NCBI GenBank assembly: GCA_032158295.1
Contig: CM063255.1
Span: 6,415,501-6,479,500 of the forward strand
Length of the DNA: 64,000 nt
Origin: Pycnopodia helianthoides
Lineage: Eukaryota > Echinodermata > Asteroidea > Forcipulatida > Asteriidae
Reading direction: 5' to 3'
The notes under the pieces were generated by a model that was not told where the DNA came from, ran no database searches, and saw only the letters and a program-made list of their open reading frames with translations. Shown piece by piece: positions 34,811 to 46,900 of the stretch (position 1 is its first letter; the number at the start of each line of letters is the position of its first letter). Position numbers and translations under genes: made by a program.

Positions 34811-37800
34811 GTAAGAATTTAGCGCAGGGTTCTGTAAATTTTGGTAATATTCTGCTTTTCTTTTAGATTTAAATGGCAAATTTTTGTTTCTAAAGATGGA
34901 AATATGAATCGCATTGCGCCCATCACGGATAACCATTTTATGGCATGAACCTTTGTCATTAACCAGTAATGATATGGATTTCACGGTAAATAAAAAATGC
35001 TCACTTTTTTTCTTTCTTTCGCCATGCTTACACTGCTTATACAGGTTATTACAATTAAGTTTGATTTACTTGATATTGCTAATATTTAAATGGATGATTT
35101 GTTTTTCTTCTAAAGTTTAATTTAATTGTTTTAAATATCACTTCTCTTTCTTCAGTCAAATGCAGCGTGGATATGGAGATGATTCAGGGGTCATGGGCAG
35201 TGGAGCCGGCAAAGTAAGTTGTGGCAGTGGATATTATATCGGTGATACTAAAATAGCCCAACAGCTATTTTGCTGTTTCTGCAATTTCTGACTTTTTTCC
35301 ATTGGGCATGTTGGGATGCCTCAAACTCAAAGTCAAATAAGAAACAAAAACATGAACAATCTATGCAATAAATGTAGGACTAGGAGTAAATTTTTAATAA
35401 GAGAGGAAAAGACCTATTATCTTAATTTGGGGATGGAAAGGAAAAGAAAAGAAGCTTTTTAACAGCGATCATTGAACGCAGACGTAACGGTTGATATGGG
35501 AGTGTTCCCCGCTCCAGGCGAAGTACCAGGATGTAAATCAAACCTCTGTAAATTATATGGTTATATTACTACCCCAAAACTGGGACGCTGTTCAGTGTAC
35601 TCCTTAAAAAAAATTACATCTGTGATTGTACTACTACTCTAGCCCCCCCCCCCCCCCCGTGAAACTTTTGTCTTCACACAATAATACGCAATTGCTATGA
35701 TTTTCTGAACACCCAGCCACAAGAATGGCCCAAATATTAAGAGAGACCAAACAAAATAGCTTGAAAATTGCCTACTCTATTGGCTTCTCAATTATATGTC
35801 AAAGATGCAATATCACTCAGGCATTATTTGTACTCGAGATCATTTGGAGAAACAATCTCTATCCGGAGTGACTTAATTGGACACTCAGAGTTGACAGGGG
35901 CCCTACAACGCGGTTCAGTGGTAGATCATGAGGTCACGTGTCAGGTTTTCAGCTAATGCATTATGAGTAGTTGATGTAAATCAATGACCTTTTAAAAACA
36001 CACAGGTTACAGGTGCTAAAGCGACGGTCAATCATGAGCGATGTTACTTCTATGGGGTGGGTTGTTTGATAGAATTGTTATTAGGAATTACAAAATGTTT
36101 GACATGAACAAATTATAATAATTATGATGCGATCAAGCTAAATGAGTCGTTTGTCGGTAAATGCATTATTGAATAACGGGCCAAAATAGGTCGACAGGGG
36201 TCTACATTTCTACTTCCATAACTTTTGAACCAAAGGTGGTATCAACACAGGGTTTTCATATCGGTCCTCAAAGCTGAGATTGTACTTCTTTCAAATAGAT
36301 AAAAAACAAAAATTTACAAGGGTCGACAAAAGACTCATTTAGTTTGATCGCATCACAATTGTTGAACTTTTGAATCTTTGACAGGGTGGAGGTACTGGTG
36401 GAACAATTCGTGATGCCGGTGGCGCTTTTGGAAAAATGGAAGCAGCCCATGAGGATCAGTATTTCAGACAGTTGGTAAGTGTTAAAGATTAGGAAAAATT
36501 GACCAACGTTAGCCCAATATGGATACCTGCACAATATTCTCTGCAATCTGGATTTGTATTTTTGTAAAGCAAATTTGATAAATCTTCAGGAACTGCAAAT
36601 GCGCAATTTTTTCAGTAGGGCCTACATAGCTCGAAATTTACACTGGATCGCAGGCCTGAGGCCAGTGATTATAGCGTTGTATGAGTGTACCCATGACTGG
36701 ACAAGTGTGGAGGTCTTGTGTTTTTGTTTAAACGTTAACTTTCAGTCTGATAAATCAATATGCTCTGCAACTCTTAGAAACTATGAGGTTCGATCTGCTA
36801 TCGTCTCCACATACCTCATAGTAGGCATGTCACACCATTTTTCAAAGTGTGTCCTTATTGCTCAAAATCCTTTCTAAATGAAGAAGTATGAAGAAAGAAA
36901 CTCAGAACTGCAAAAAAAACTGAAATCCGACATTCCGTTCTCGAGCTATGTTAAAAAACAAAGTACAAAAATAAAACCCCCAATTTACGCTATTTTTCAC
37001 AAAAGACGATAATTAGAGTTTTTCATAATTTTTGATTGCAATTTTCAACAATGAAATTTTCGTCATAAATGTTTGCTTTCTTTTGCAAGGAGCAAAAAAA
37101 GTACAGGCTATCTTAATTCATTTTTGTGTAACAAATACTTGAAAATGCCTGATTATTTCAATAATCACTGATGGGAAGACAATAAAGAAAAAAAATAGGC
37201 TAAGTCCTGCTAATCCACATCGGTGTCCACAGCGCCGAGTGTGGGAGCTGGAAAAAATGATGGAAACCGGCTAGCTTTATTGTTTATTACGATCGTTACC
37301 GAAGGCGTAAGTTTAAGTTTCATATATGAATTGAAAGATTAATAACTGTAAATTCACGTGGGGGGAATATAATTTATATATCTGCATTTATTCATTAAGA
37401 AAATTAAAGTTATTGCCTTGTTGCTTCGAACCGCTTCCGGTCGCCATCTTGGAAAATTATTTGCACAAAATCGCATGGCCAGAGCTTCAACCTCTCTATA
37501 TAACAACCTCGTTTTCAGTTAAAACATCGCTCACACACGTAGGGGTTCGATTTGTAAGAGGCTACACTGTGCACCGATGCACCACACTCAACTGTACGGT
37601 CGCTTTTGCATGGAGCTCAACGTACACATGGTGCACACAGAAATCACGGGCCACTGACGAACGGCGGCCTGTGAGTGACATGCCTACTCATAGAGAGACA
37701 TGTACAAAATCCTACTCAAAACTTTTTGCCCTTCACATTTATGCACCTGAAAATTAGGCTCTATGTGTTACCCTCATTGAGTGTTGGGCCGGTCCAGAAA

Positions 37801-39238
37801 ATCATTAAAAAGCGATAAATTCTCACTGTAATTTAGATCCTATTCAAACAGTGTTGTAATAATTATGGCGGTGGAGTTCCATGATTTGTGTACAAAACTA
37901 ACCCAACGTTTTTCCTACGACTGTTTGCTGCGCTTTCAAAATGTCTAGCAAACTGGTACTCCCGCGCGCAGCAACGCTGATCCCAGCATAGTTCTAGGAG
38001 TAATGCTCTGCTATCTGAATTTAAGTATAGCAAATTTGATAAATCTTCCTGCAAATGTGCAGTTTCTTCAGTACATAGTCAGGGCTCGAAGTTTACACTC
38101 CGCAGGCCTGAGGCCAGTGATTACAGCATTGGATGAGTAAACCCATGACTGGAAATGTCCGGAGGTCTTGTGTTTTTGTTTAAATGTTAACCTTCAGTCT
38201 GATAAAGCTCTTCCAGTTCTGTTGAGTATTAAATAATTCTTACCCATAATACAAATGAGATAGATCTTCTCTTAGCTCTAGTTCAAATTACAAATTTGTA
38301 ATTTGAACTAGAGCTTAGATAACTAGAGATAAAATACTCGCACAGTTAACTGTGCAGGTATTTTTTTTCCTGGTCATTTCAATTGTGGTCAATTGTAAAA
38401 ACAATTCTGGTCCAGTAAACATTTTGAGCTACGTACAAGCCCTATGGTCTTGTGGAATTTCCCCCTAATTTCAAGCACTGATAGCAGTTTTGGATTAAGT
38501 ACATGTAAAACAATTACAAAATTTACATCTATCTGTGTTACTCCTAAGGATGATCAGAAGATATCAATAAAAACAAACACACGAGAGCTAAGATGGTGTA
38601 CTCTTAATAGTTAAATACATTACTTTTTACTTAAATCTCTATAAATTCCACTTGACATTAGGACTACTCTTGGCAAAGTTTGCTAATGGAAACACAGTGG
38701 TCCATGTCAAAGTGTTGGTAGTAGTATCAGGCGTGCAGTTGCAGGCCTGCAGTTGCACTTAAAGATTTTCCAATGGAAGTGCTCTTTGCAAAAAGAAAAT
38801 GGCCTTGCCCTCTCAGAGAGGAAACTCTAGGCATGAATTGCACGAAGGCCAAGGATGCCAAAACCTATGTTGCCCCTAGTCTTGTCATTGGTGCCCTTTC
38901 AAAAGTTTCCCATAGGCTTCAAGATTTCCATTGGAAGTGCCCTTTGCAAAATGAAAATTGCTATGCCTTCTCGAAGATGAAATTCCAGGCCTGTAGTATT
39001 GTTATTTGTTCCCCCTTCTTCTGTTATATATGATGAATGACAATTTTGAATCTTAATCCTCGTTGTGATTGGGCTGTCCTCTTTGCAGCAAGTTGAGCAA
39101 CTAAAATCCCTCAAGAAACATCACGACGAAGAGATCGAAGCCCACGAGCGAGAAATCAACCGCCATATTGAATCCATCAATCGACTAAAGAAACGCAAGA
39201 GTGAAATAACTTCTGGTTCCAGTAGCGATAGCGACTAA
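34755..39238 (+). CDS. ATP5IF1: ATP synthase (F1Fo-ATPase) inhibitory factor 1, mitochondrial (whole gene, 4 exons)
   Basis: Exons 34755-34810, 35156-35213, 36385-36474 and 39089-39238 join in frame to 117 residues, close to the usual 100-110 of animal IF1. The first exon gives an Arg-rich amphipathic mitochondrial presequence (MALARLSSIRLFRPFVAV). Mature protein: Gly-rich stretch, the minimal inhibitory helix (GGTIRDAGGAFGKMEAAHED), then a His/Glu-rich coiled coil (KKHHDEEIEAHE) that mediates pH-dependent dimerisation, and a Ser/Asp tail. Known role: at low matrix pH it inserts into F1 and blocks ATP hydrolysis when respiration fails. Intron phases 2,0,0. A candidate polyadenylation signal is at 40093-40098. 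The identification is firm. Confidence 0.93.
35156..35213 (+). CDS. ATP5IF1: IF1 exon 2
   Basis: Acceptor TTTCTTCAG, donor GTAAGT. Completes a Cys codon and encodes QMQRGYGDDSGVMGSGAGK, matching the start of mature IF1 where vertebrates have a Gly/Ser-rich GSG.GAGK. Confidence 0.9.
36385..36474 (+). CDS. ATP5IF1: IF1 exon 3, inhibitory helix
   Basis: Acceptor TTGACAG, donor GTAAGT, 30 codons in phase 0. Contains the conserved TIRDAGGAFGKMEAAHEDQY core; Phe and the E..YF motif of the F1-binding segment are retained. Confidence 0.93.
36575..36760 (+). repeat. Duplicated segment in IF1 intron 3, copy 1
   Basis: Shares GCAGGCCTGAGGCCAGTGAT and GGAGGTCTTGTGTTTTTGTT with 38030-38210, in the same orientation. 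The region between them is unique. Confidence 0.7.
38030..38210 (+). repeat. Duplicated segment in IF1 intron 3, copy 2
   Basis: See 36575-36760; a few small deletions distinguish the copies. Confidence 0.7.
38764..38995 (+). repeat. Diverged tandem duplication, about 160 bp
   Basis: AAAGATTTTCCAATGGAAGTG..CTCTTTGCAAA recurs as CAAGATTTCCATTGGAAGTG..CCTTTGCAAA, each followed by a GCC.TCTC block and an AGGC.TG block. Confidence 0.5.
39089..39238 (+). CDS. ATP5IF1: IF1 exon 4, dimerisation coiled coil and stop
   Basis: Acceptor CTTTGCAG, 49 codons then TAA. QVEQLKSLKKHHDEEIEAHE continues as a heptad coil; the paired His residues correspond to the pH-sensing histidines. The tail SGSSSDSD is an acidic, phosphorylatable extension I do not recall from vertebrate IF1. 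Confidence 0.92.
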   Translation, partial: QVEQLKSLKKHHDEEIEAHEREINRHIESINRLKKRKSEITSGSSSDSD

Positions 39239-40622
39239 ATGGGTCTTCATTTAGATTTATAGAAGGATTGTTTATTATTAAGTTGTGATTTAATAAGTCT
39301 TATTGATTTTTACAGAACATTCACTGTCACACCACAACCTGCATTACTTCAACCTGACTAAGATTCAATTTAAAACGATGTACACCGTTGAGCCTACGTT
39401 AAATACTGATCACTCAATAGGAAACAAGCAAACAAACCCCCAATATCTGGGGAAGTTATTAAGTACAACGATGGATTCCTGTCAGGATTGAGCGTAACGC
39501 TTCGAGTCAAAACACATATTTTCTGAACAAGTAGATGCAGTTTCACACCTAAATGACAACAACGTTTTGTGGACGGTATGCATAATTAGGCTACTTTCAG
39601 AGCGATTACATTGTACAATTTAAGTGAAGAATTGATTAATTCAACTTTTGGTGGCTCCCCATCCTATTATTTCAACTTGATGGCTGTACTGTTTGACAGT
39701 GAGATCAATGTTAATAGCATTTTGCCATTCTAATGATGAGGTTGATGACCACCTGTTTTCAATCAGCATTTACTGGTATTAATAACAGCACTAGTCTGTC
39801 CAAGAGAGCCTGAGCTAGAAAGTGTAAGGGTTATGTGATGAAGAGGAGTCAGTGTGGAGGATATTTTTCTTGATATTATACGACTGTTGGATGCGTATGG
39901 GTTCACTGTCGGAGAATTACCGCAAGGTGAAATCTGGACTGTTCCATTTCACGAGGTGAAGCCAAGTGAAATGGAAAAGCCAGATTTCACAGAGTGATTA
40001 TAATATAATCTGTGACAATGCACGAACCAAATGCATTCAATTATTGACTTATAAAACTCTCACATAAATCCTTGTCATTTGTAATTTTTCACAATAAACA
40101 CAAAATAGACACGGAAACTCGTCCACCCCACATTTTGAAAATTCTATTAAAACCCTTTCTAAACTTTGTGGATGACTCCATGTAGATATCAGCCTTGTTC
40201 ATCTTGACACAATGCCTCGTTTTGACGAGTGTGGGTGTGGGGGGGGGGGTCAACAATTAGTTTCGAGATGACACTGTTAAACATCCAATAATTATCCATA
40301 TCGGACTCAAATATTAAACTATGGAGAATCGACGCGTCGCGGCAGTAAATACATGGCAAAATAATGGATGATATAAATACAATCAAATGACATGGTCTGT
40401 GGTATCAATCTATAGACTAAACACTAAATAATACAAACTCGTCATCATTTTAAGAAGTTCTTCATATATGACACCAATACCAACATTAGGCACTTCTCGG
40501 AAATGGTGAAAATGGCACCAAACATGTAGACAACCGAAACATCAGCTTCGATATCAGTGTGATGTGATGTCTTAAGTATTCTATATGTTGTGAAATACTT
40601 ACACTAAAAATGCACTAATTAG

Positions 40623-40862
40623 GTGTTACTTGAAAGCTCTTTCTCTCATCTGTTTGATAATAAACCCAGTTTTGAGGTTCGGAAGGAAGTGTCTGGTTTG
40701 GGCATGGGGCGTCATATTATGAACAATTACACAAGCCATCATTTGTTGAAGCATACCTGTCCTCACCACCTACGCTGGTTGGGTCTCGAAGATGGCCGTG
40801 TGTGTATGGCGTCCTTGTCCGAGTCTGCACTAGAAAATAAATTAAATTTGTTTAGAGAATGA
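40623..40862 (+). CDS. Orphan candidate last exon, unrecognised
   Basis: After CACTAATTAG, 79 codons are open to TGA. The composition looks protein-like: FEVRKEVSGLGMGRHIMNNY, then HHLRWLGLEDGRVCMASLSE. No matching upstream exon was found between the IF1 stop and here, and the first codon is GTG, so it cannot initiate by itself. AATAAA at 41076-41081 would serve as its end signal. Could also be a relic of a retrocopy. Confidence 0.3.
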   Translation: MLLESSFSHLFDNKPSFEVRKEVSGLGMGRHIMNNYTSHHLLKHTCPHHLRWLGLEDGRVCMASLSESALENKLNLFRE

Positions 40863-41756
40863 TTAGGTTTGTTTAAATTGATTGTAGGCTTCAGAAGTTA
40901 ACTGTTTCTGGTAAACTAAGAAAGAATGGCATGCCTCATATTAAAAAAACAAGAAAACATAACTGATTGTTATAGAACGTTAAAAGTAAGAGAGTAACTT
41001 ATCCTTTCTCTCGGTAAAGTTAGGTTTTTTCCTACTCTCTCAATAAGGTACAAAAGTAAAGCTTCAGTTGTTACCAATAAATGATAATGTATTCAGAGTT
41101 GCCTGGTTACAACCCACCCTCTATACCTTAAGCGCTTACAAGAAAGTAAACCGTTAAAGTATTTGTTAGAGTCGATGATTCATTTAATGTCAGGACAAAA
41201 ATTCTTCACTTGTTGCTTTGTCTTGTTCAATTGTTATAATTGTTAAAATACATGCAAGTAAACATGTTCATATTTGTGTGTGAGAAGAATTTGGGTTTAG
41301 TTTGTCATTCACTGGTATGCAAACTTTAGTAACATTTAAATTGACATAATATCTCAAGAACTCTTACAGCACCTGTAAGAGCTAATACTTATTATTTAAG
41401 TTCTTGTTTCATTTCATATATTCTATTTGGTGAACATACTAGAATTAGCATAGCAAGTTGAAAAAGCGCCCTCAAGTGACAATCAGGACACTTTCATTAT
41501 CTCAAGAAACGTATTGATAATTTCAAAAGAATAGTTGTTTGTGCATGGATTGTTTATTAAAATGCATTGGTTATTCTTGAGCTATGTGTTTTGTGTTTCT
41601 TTTCTCCCTACCCTGTATGGCTCTATTATAACTTAAATTACTGCAAATGTTGGGAGAAAAGACTGAAGGGGATAAACAAATGCAGCATTTGGACATGCAC
41701 CTTCTGACGTGAGAGGATATAAACCACGCCCGCCGGAAGGTATTTAAAAGTGTGGG

Positions 41757-42007
41757 GGGGGGGGGGCAGGGGCAGGGGCAGATCCAGGATTTTTTTTACC
41801 GGGGGGGCACAACGGTGATTAGAGGGAAGGGGTCCAGGTGCCGGCCTGAGCCTCTCTGAGCCTTTGGCGTTCTGTGGGGTTAAAAATAAAGCCTCCATGT
41901 GCTTAAAACAGAGAAATAGACACACTTATGGGAAATCAGATCCATATAAATCTTCTAAATTTACTGGAAAATTTACTGGAACATCAATGGTAAGGGTCCA
42001 AGGGTGA

Positions 42008-42039
<32 letters not shown>

Positions 42040-42390
42040 TGAAGCTCTGAGCTTTTGGCTTTTTGTGGGGTGAAAAATCAAGCCTGCATATGCCTAAAAA
42101 ACAGAGAAATAGACACACTCTTATTGGAAATCAGATCCATATAAATCTTCTAAGTTTACTGGAAAAATTTCTGTAACATCGATGTTTGGGTCCAGGGGAG
42201 AAGCCCCCTGAAGCTCTGAGCTTTTGGCATTTTGAGGGGTGAAAAACCAAGCCTCCACACACGTACTTGTGGCCAATTTTTGAGCAGGCAGATAGTAAAA
42301 AAAAAAAATTAAAAAAAAATCATTTTTTTTTTTTTTTTTTTTTCAAAAAAAGTGGGGGGCACCCGCCCCCCCCCGGCTCTGGCGGCCCTG
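41757..42390 (+). repeat. Three to four tandem copies, about 180-bp unit
   Basis: Repeated blocks TCTGAGCTTTTGGC.TTTTG, AGAGAAATAGACACACT and AATCAGATCCATATAAATCT. The ends carry G-rich and C-rich runs (GGGGGGCAC and GCACCCGCCCCC) that are mutually complementary. Confidence 0.75.
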
Positions 42391-42964
42391 TATAAACCCA
42401 ACAACAACTTGTGGGATTTTTTGCAGTGACAAAGATCATGTACTTAAATAGACTGCGCTGAATAATAAACAAAAAAATATTACTCTCAATTGGTTTTTCA
42501 ATAAAATTATTAAACCTGATGCTACACAGTTATTTCAAACAATTTCGCCTTGTGCTTGGATAAACAACAAATCCTACAAGTTTCTGAAATCGTTTACTTC
42601 CCTTTGAAAGTTCATTTACATGTACATGTTTTTACATAACCAGTTATGGTTCGTTGGGTTTATTAGTCACCCAGCCCACCCCCTCCCCTTGGCCTCTGGA
42701 GATTTGTGAAGAACTTCATTTCAAAAAGTAAGTTTTAAATAAATTGAAAGTAAAAGACATTAAGTGTTGGTGTTTTCTCTAAAAGAAAGCTCTATGAAAG
42801 CTAAATTAACTACCATCAAAGTAACCACTTGTTTGTAAACAGTAATTACCCGTATCACTTGTACGATGAATGGCAACCAACTCATTATTTTCACTAAAAT
42901 CAGTACTAACTTTACACAAAGTAAGATTTAGTGTAAATAATCCTCAAAATAGTTTCTGCCAAAT

Positions 42965-43125
42965 TTGTGTGACAATGGGGGACTTTTGGGACGCTAGGTG
43001 GCATCAGACGTTCCAGGTAAATCCATTTTTTTCTCAGCAATGTGCGCATGCTTAGAACTACATAAACGATGTAATTTTACCTGTTATGTCTGCTGCCATC
43101 TAGCGTTCAAAAGTCTCCCTTGGAA
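42965..43125. repeat. Inverted pair of an ACGCTAGGTGGCA motif
   Basis: GACTTTTGGGACGCTAGGTGGCA.CAGAC near 42979 and its complement near 43085-43120 are separated by about 75 bp. Related words (CTGCTGCCACCTAGTGTCT) occur at 55905 and a diverged one at 55280. Confidence 0.6.
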
Positions 43126-43191
43126 AGTAATGGAACAGCGGAAAAACTAATTTAATAATTTTGCTCCATGGTTCAGTAGGACAGTACACCT

Positions 43192-43352
43192 ATGATCCGA
43201 CAACCATCGACCCCCCCCCCCCCCAGTGTTCCGGCACAACTAATGTATTTTCCTAATCCTAACCTCACCCTAATCTTAACTCTAGTGTGTAGTTCACACC
43301 AAGGGGTAATCGGAACAGAGGGTTGTCGGAACGTGGGGGTGTCGGAAATAGG
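43192..43352. repeat. CCGACAACC / GGTGTCGGA element, copy 1
   Basis: Ends are inverted copies of CCGACANCCC-type words, the middle is CCTAATCCTAACC.. telomere-like. Relatives at 56215-56346 and 60865-61045. Confidence 0.6.
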
Positions 43353-43508
43353 AACTGTCTTTTATTTACATGGTTATAATAGACCATGACTGTGACCTGT
43401 GACGTCACATGTTTACAAAGGAACTACGGAGCCTGGACTTCCTGCAGGCACAATCTGTATCTTGATTGAAGGAAACATACAAATCTTTGATTTTAAAAAG
43501 ATTGCCTG

Positions 43509-43903
43509 TTAAAGGAACATTACAGAATTGGTAAGCATAAAACTAGTAAAATATACTTTTTGATCACTGATTTACATAAAACTTACACGGTCTAATGATG
43601 ATGATAGTAGAAAACATCCCTTGAAATATTTCTGTCTGAAATGCCATATTTGATGAGAAATGAATAAACTAATTTTCCGATTGGAGTTTATCGCTCAGTG
43701 AGCGTTTTATTCATTTTATGAATCTATATGATTTCATGCAAATGTGTAATCGGTTTTTCACTATTTTCTCGTGACCAAGACGGCCGATCGATCTCAAACT
43801 TCTACAGGTTTGTCAGTTTATGTATATGGTGGATTACATAAAGTGCTTACACTGCCAGCAACTGTTTTGTTAGCAAAAACCAATTCTGTAATGTTCCTTT
43901 AAA
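43509..43903. mobile_element. MITE-like element, same family as 8263-8550
   Basis: About 395 bp between TTAAAGGAACATTACAGAAT and its complement. The internal sequence matches the reverse complement of the shorter copy. Confidence 0.8.
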
Positions 43904-46900
43904 CGTGAAGAAAAGGGACAGGTTGCAACTCTTGTTCAGATGTTACTTTGGCAATTTTTGTCATTATCTGGCCATTATGAAAAAAAAATGTGAAATTACT
44001 CTAATACCCAGTGGTGTGTCTTAGGCCAAAAAAAGGGTTCTGTTACCGGTTACCTGACCGACCCTAGTTTTACGCCGCGACCCTGCAGCCCCCCCCCCCC
44101 CCGCCAAAAGAATAAAATAAATACAATGTCTTTGCACCAACTTGCAACCCCCCGCAAGTCTACGCCACTGTCCTGTCCATAAGAGATATTTCTTCGACCT
44201 ATCAAATTTAAATTTAATTGAACAGTAAACTTTTATATTCAAAGTTCACCAATGAGGACAAACACATCTGGACCCGTATGACTATGGCCAGTAATGGTTG
44301 AAAATCAATAGTACATACCTATGGTCGTTTCCGACCCGATACCATGTTCGAGGGAGTAGAGGGTACCCCCCCCCCTCCCCAAATGTTCCCATATTTAACA
44401 CACTATTTTCCTCTCGTACAGAAATACTCCCCTAAAATCTTTTAAAGAATTCATGAGATTCCAAGCAAACAATGAAGACTCACAAAGGGGGTGTGTGTGT
44501 GGGGGGGGGGGGGTGTACCACCATGCCCCACGGAGCACCAAATGATGGAGGTAACAAATACAGTTTTGACCACGGCCCCACTTCAAGCAATGAAATAGCA
44601 GTAGTAGTAGTAGTAGTAGTATGCTTAGCAATAGCATAAACAAACCAATACTTAGCTGAGCCAGAAATCCACTCAAACTTGTGCGTAAAGAGTATTTGTT
44701 GAAACTGTTCTTCGTAAAACGTTTGCTCAGATAAAATATTGTACGCAATTTGTTCCTTCCTTTTAACAACTTTAGAAACTGAGACCAGAACAAAATGTTT
44801 TGTAGGTCCCTCGAAAAACAGACCATTGAAAAAGGGACATACGTGTAATCGTTGTGTAAAGACAATGACAGTTTAAAATATTGAAACAGACTCTTCATTG
44901 TCTTTAGGCAAGAAGGAGAAAAAAAGAGGACCCTGAGAAAAAAAAAAAAAACTTACCAATTGACATTAGACGGAAGGGCTTTTTCGACTTTCAGGTGAAA
45001 GTTTTGGCGTGGTTGTTCGGTAGTCCATGTAGTCCATGCACAGTTCGGAAGTCCATGCACATAACGTCGAGTTGTTGTTTTGAAGAGCCACGCGATATTG
45101 TTATTCTCATTACCAAGTCTAGTCCAGAATTTAAGTATATTCCAATAGGTTGACAAATGTTCAAAATGACTCCAGTCCTTTTCGCGAATCAAATATGTTC
45201 ACTCTAACGTTTCAAAATAGACCGTTTCAAGCAACAACAACACAGTCGACACAGCATGTTGGAAACACGTGTATAACTGCGACTGGGATTTGTGTAATGG
45301 CCGACTTCAAAGAAAATAGGCGCTGAAGACAGTACACTGCATGCGTTACATAATACGCATACCACGAAGCGGGAAATTTGCATAACACAAGAAAGATTCG
45401 CCCAATCAACGCGCTTGCACCTGTCATTAGCGATCACCGATTTGCCAGATGCAAGGGAGACGAACGACGTTCTGGAGCAACAAAGACGCAGCCTGGATTT
45501 TTCACAGGACGGCGTGGAACAAAAAGGTGAAAAGTATTCAGGATTTAGTTATACAAGTGACAGGTAAAATGTTAACGTGTATTAAACACTATTGTGTTGT
45601 GTTTTACAGAGTACGTACGGAAGTAAGGGATGTAGTAAACGTACTGAACAGCACTACGCCACTTTTGGGCGAATTGGCGCATGGTAGTTCTACCTCCATG
45701 GCTGGCGTATACGTTGAAGGAAAACACCAGGAAACAAAGACAAGAAGAAAACTCAAACAAAGACGAAATTTATTAATAAAAATCAAATTTATTCTGTTTA
45801 ATTTTATTTTCACAATACAGTGTAGCCCGAACAAATCCAATGTTTATCATAAGACTACAGAAAGATATACAAGCAGCTTACAAAATGGGTCGCACATCTT
45901 AATTAATATGGTCTGAAAAAGCTAAAACTGTTAAATCTTCACAAACTCGTCAGAGTACTACAAGCTTCCCTGTAAAACAATTCTCTAAATTGTTATTTAA
46001 ATAATTTACAACTGTATTACCCAGGCAAACAGAAACATCAAACCATTTTCCTTTAAATATCTATTATGGGAATCCTTGACTAAATAATACTAAACTCACA
46101 TTGTTTTAACAATTAATGCGTTTGTGGCGAGTCTAGTTTACAACAGTTCGAAGAGACACCAAAATTGGATATCAATCTTGACCCCCCCTGACGTACCCTA
46201 AACCAGCACGGGCCACAATACATGTCGGACTAACTTGTATTCACTTCAAAACAAATCTCGTTCCCATGGCCAGATACATTTTTTGAAGCATTCCCTGTAT
46301 CAGGCCGCTTGCTTCTTTTGAAAGTTTTACTCCTTCAAAAAAAGAAGAACAACATTCTCGTCTGTCCGTTCGTCACTCTGTCTGTCTGTCTTTATCTGTA
46401 GGGACGTGCAAGCGTCGGTCACTCTGATTATTGTCATGCGTCATCGTCCAACACCACCTTCTCGTCACTACTACTATGGTACCTCATCCGATTAAAAGAT
46501 TCTTTGGTGATGATTAAAAAAATATTATTTAAAGAATATTATATACATGTATAATACTTTTCAAATTTGGTTGTCTTTGTGAGGCTCCCTGTGTACGCCG
46601 TTGAACGTTCCAACTAAAATGTCTTTAAAAGGCACCGTACTGTTTTGCCTTTCCAGCCTCGATTTGGTTACACTGAGTTAGATAACGGTGAACAAAAAAT
46701 GGATGCAACATGATACATATTTAACAAAATGAATCATTGTCTCGTCCGATATTCTTTTGTGCGTGAAGTCTTCGCACCCAGTGGGTATTTCCTTTTTTTC
46801 CAATCCCTTAGGTTGCGTAAATGTCTTAATTTCTCCTGCCGAAAAAGCTGCAGTTTTTCATCTCGTCAGCGTCGCTGATTGGTCGAAATATGTTAGTCTG

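Noticed and set aside
36554..36877. 107-codon plus-strand frame in IF1 intron 3
   Set aside because: Lies in a repeat duplicated at 38.0 kb, where the frame is not kept.
44395..44898. 167-codon minus-strand frame starting MKSLFQYF just after an acceptor-like tract
   Set aside because: Includes a Leu run from a (TAG)n repeat and a Pro/His run from a poly-G/GT tract; the possible upstream donor at 44957 would leave an intron of only about 50 bases.
45449..45916. 155-codon plus-strand frame starting MQGRRTTFWSNKD
   Set aside because: No family resemblance, no supporting exon, AT-biased low-complexity second half; kept only as a possible transcript start.
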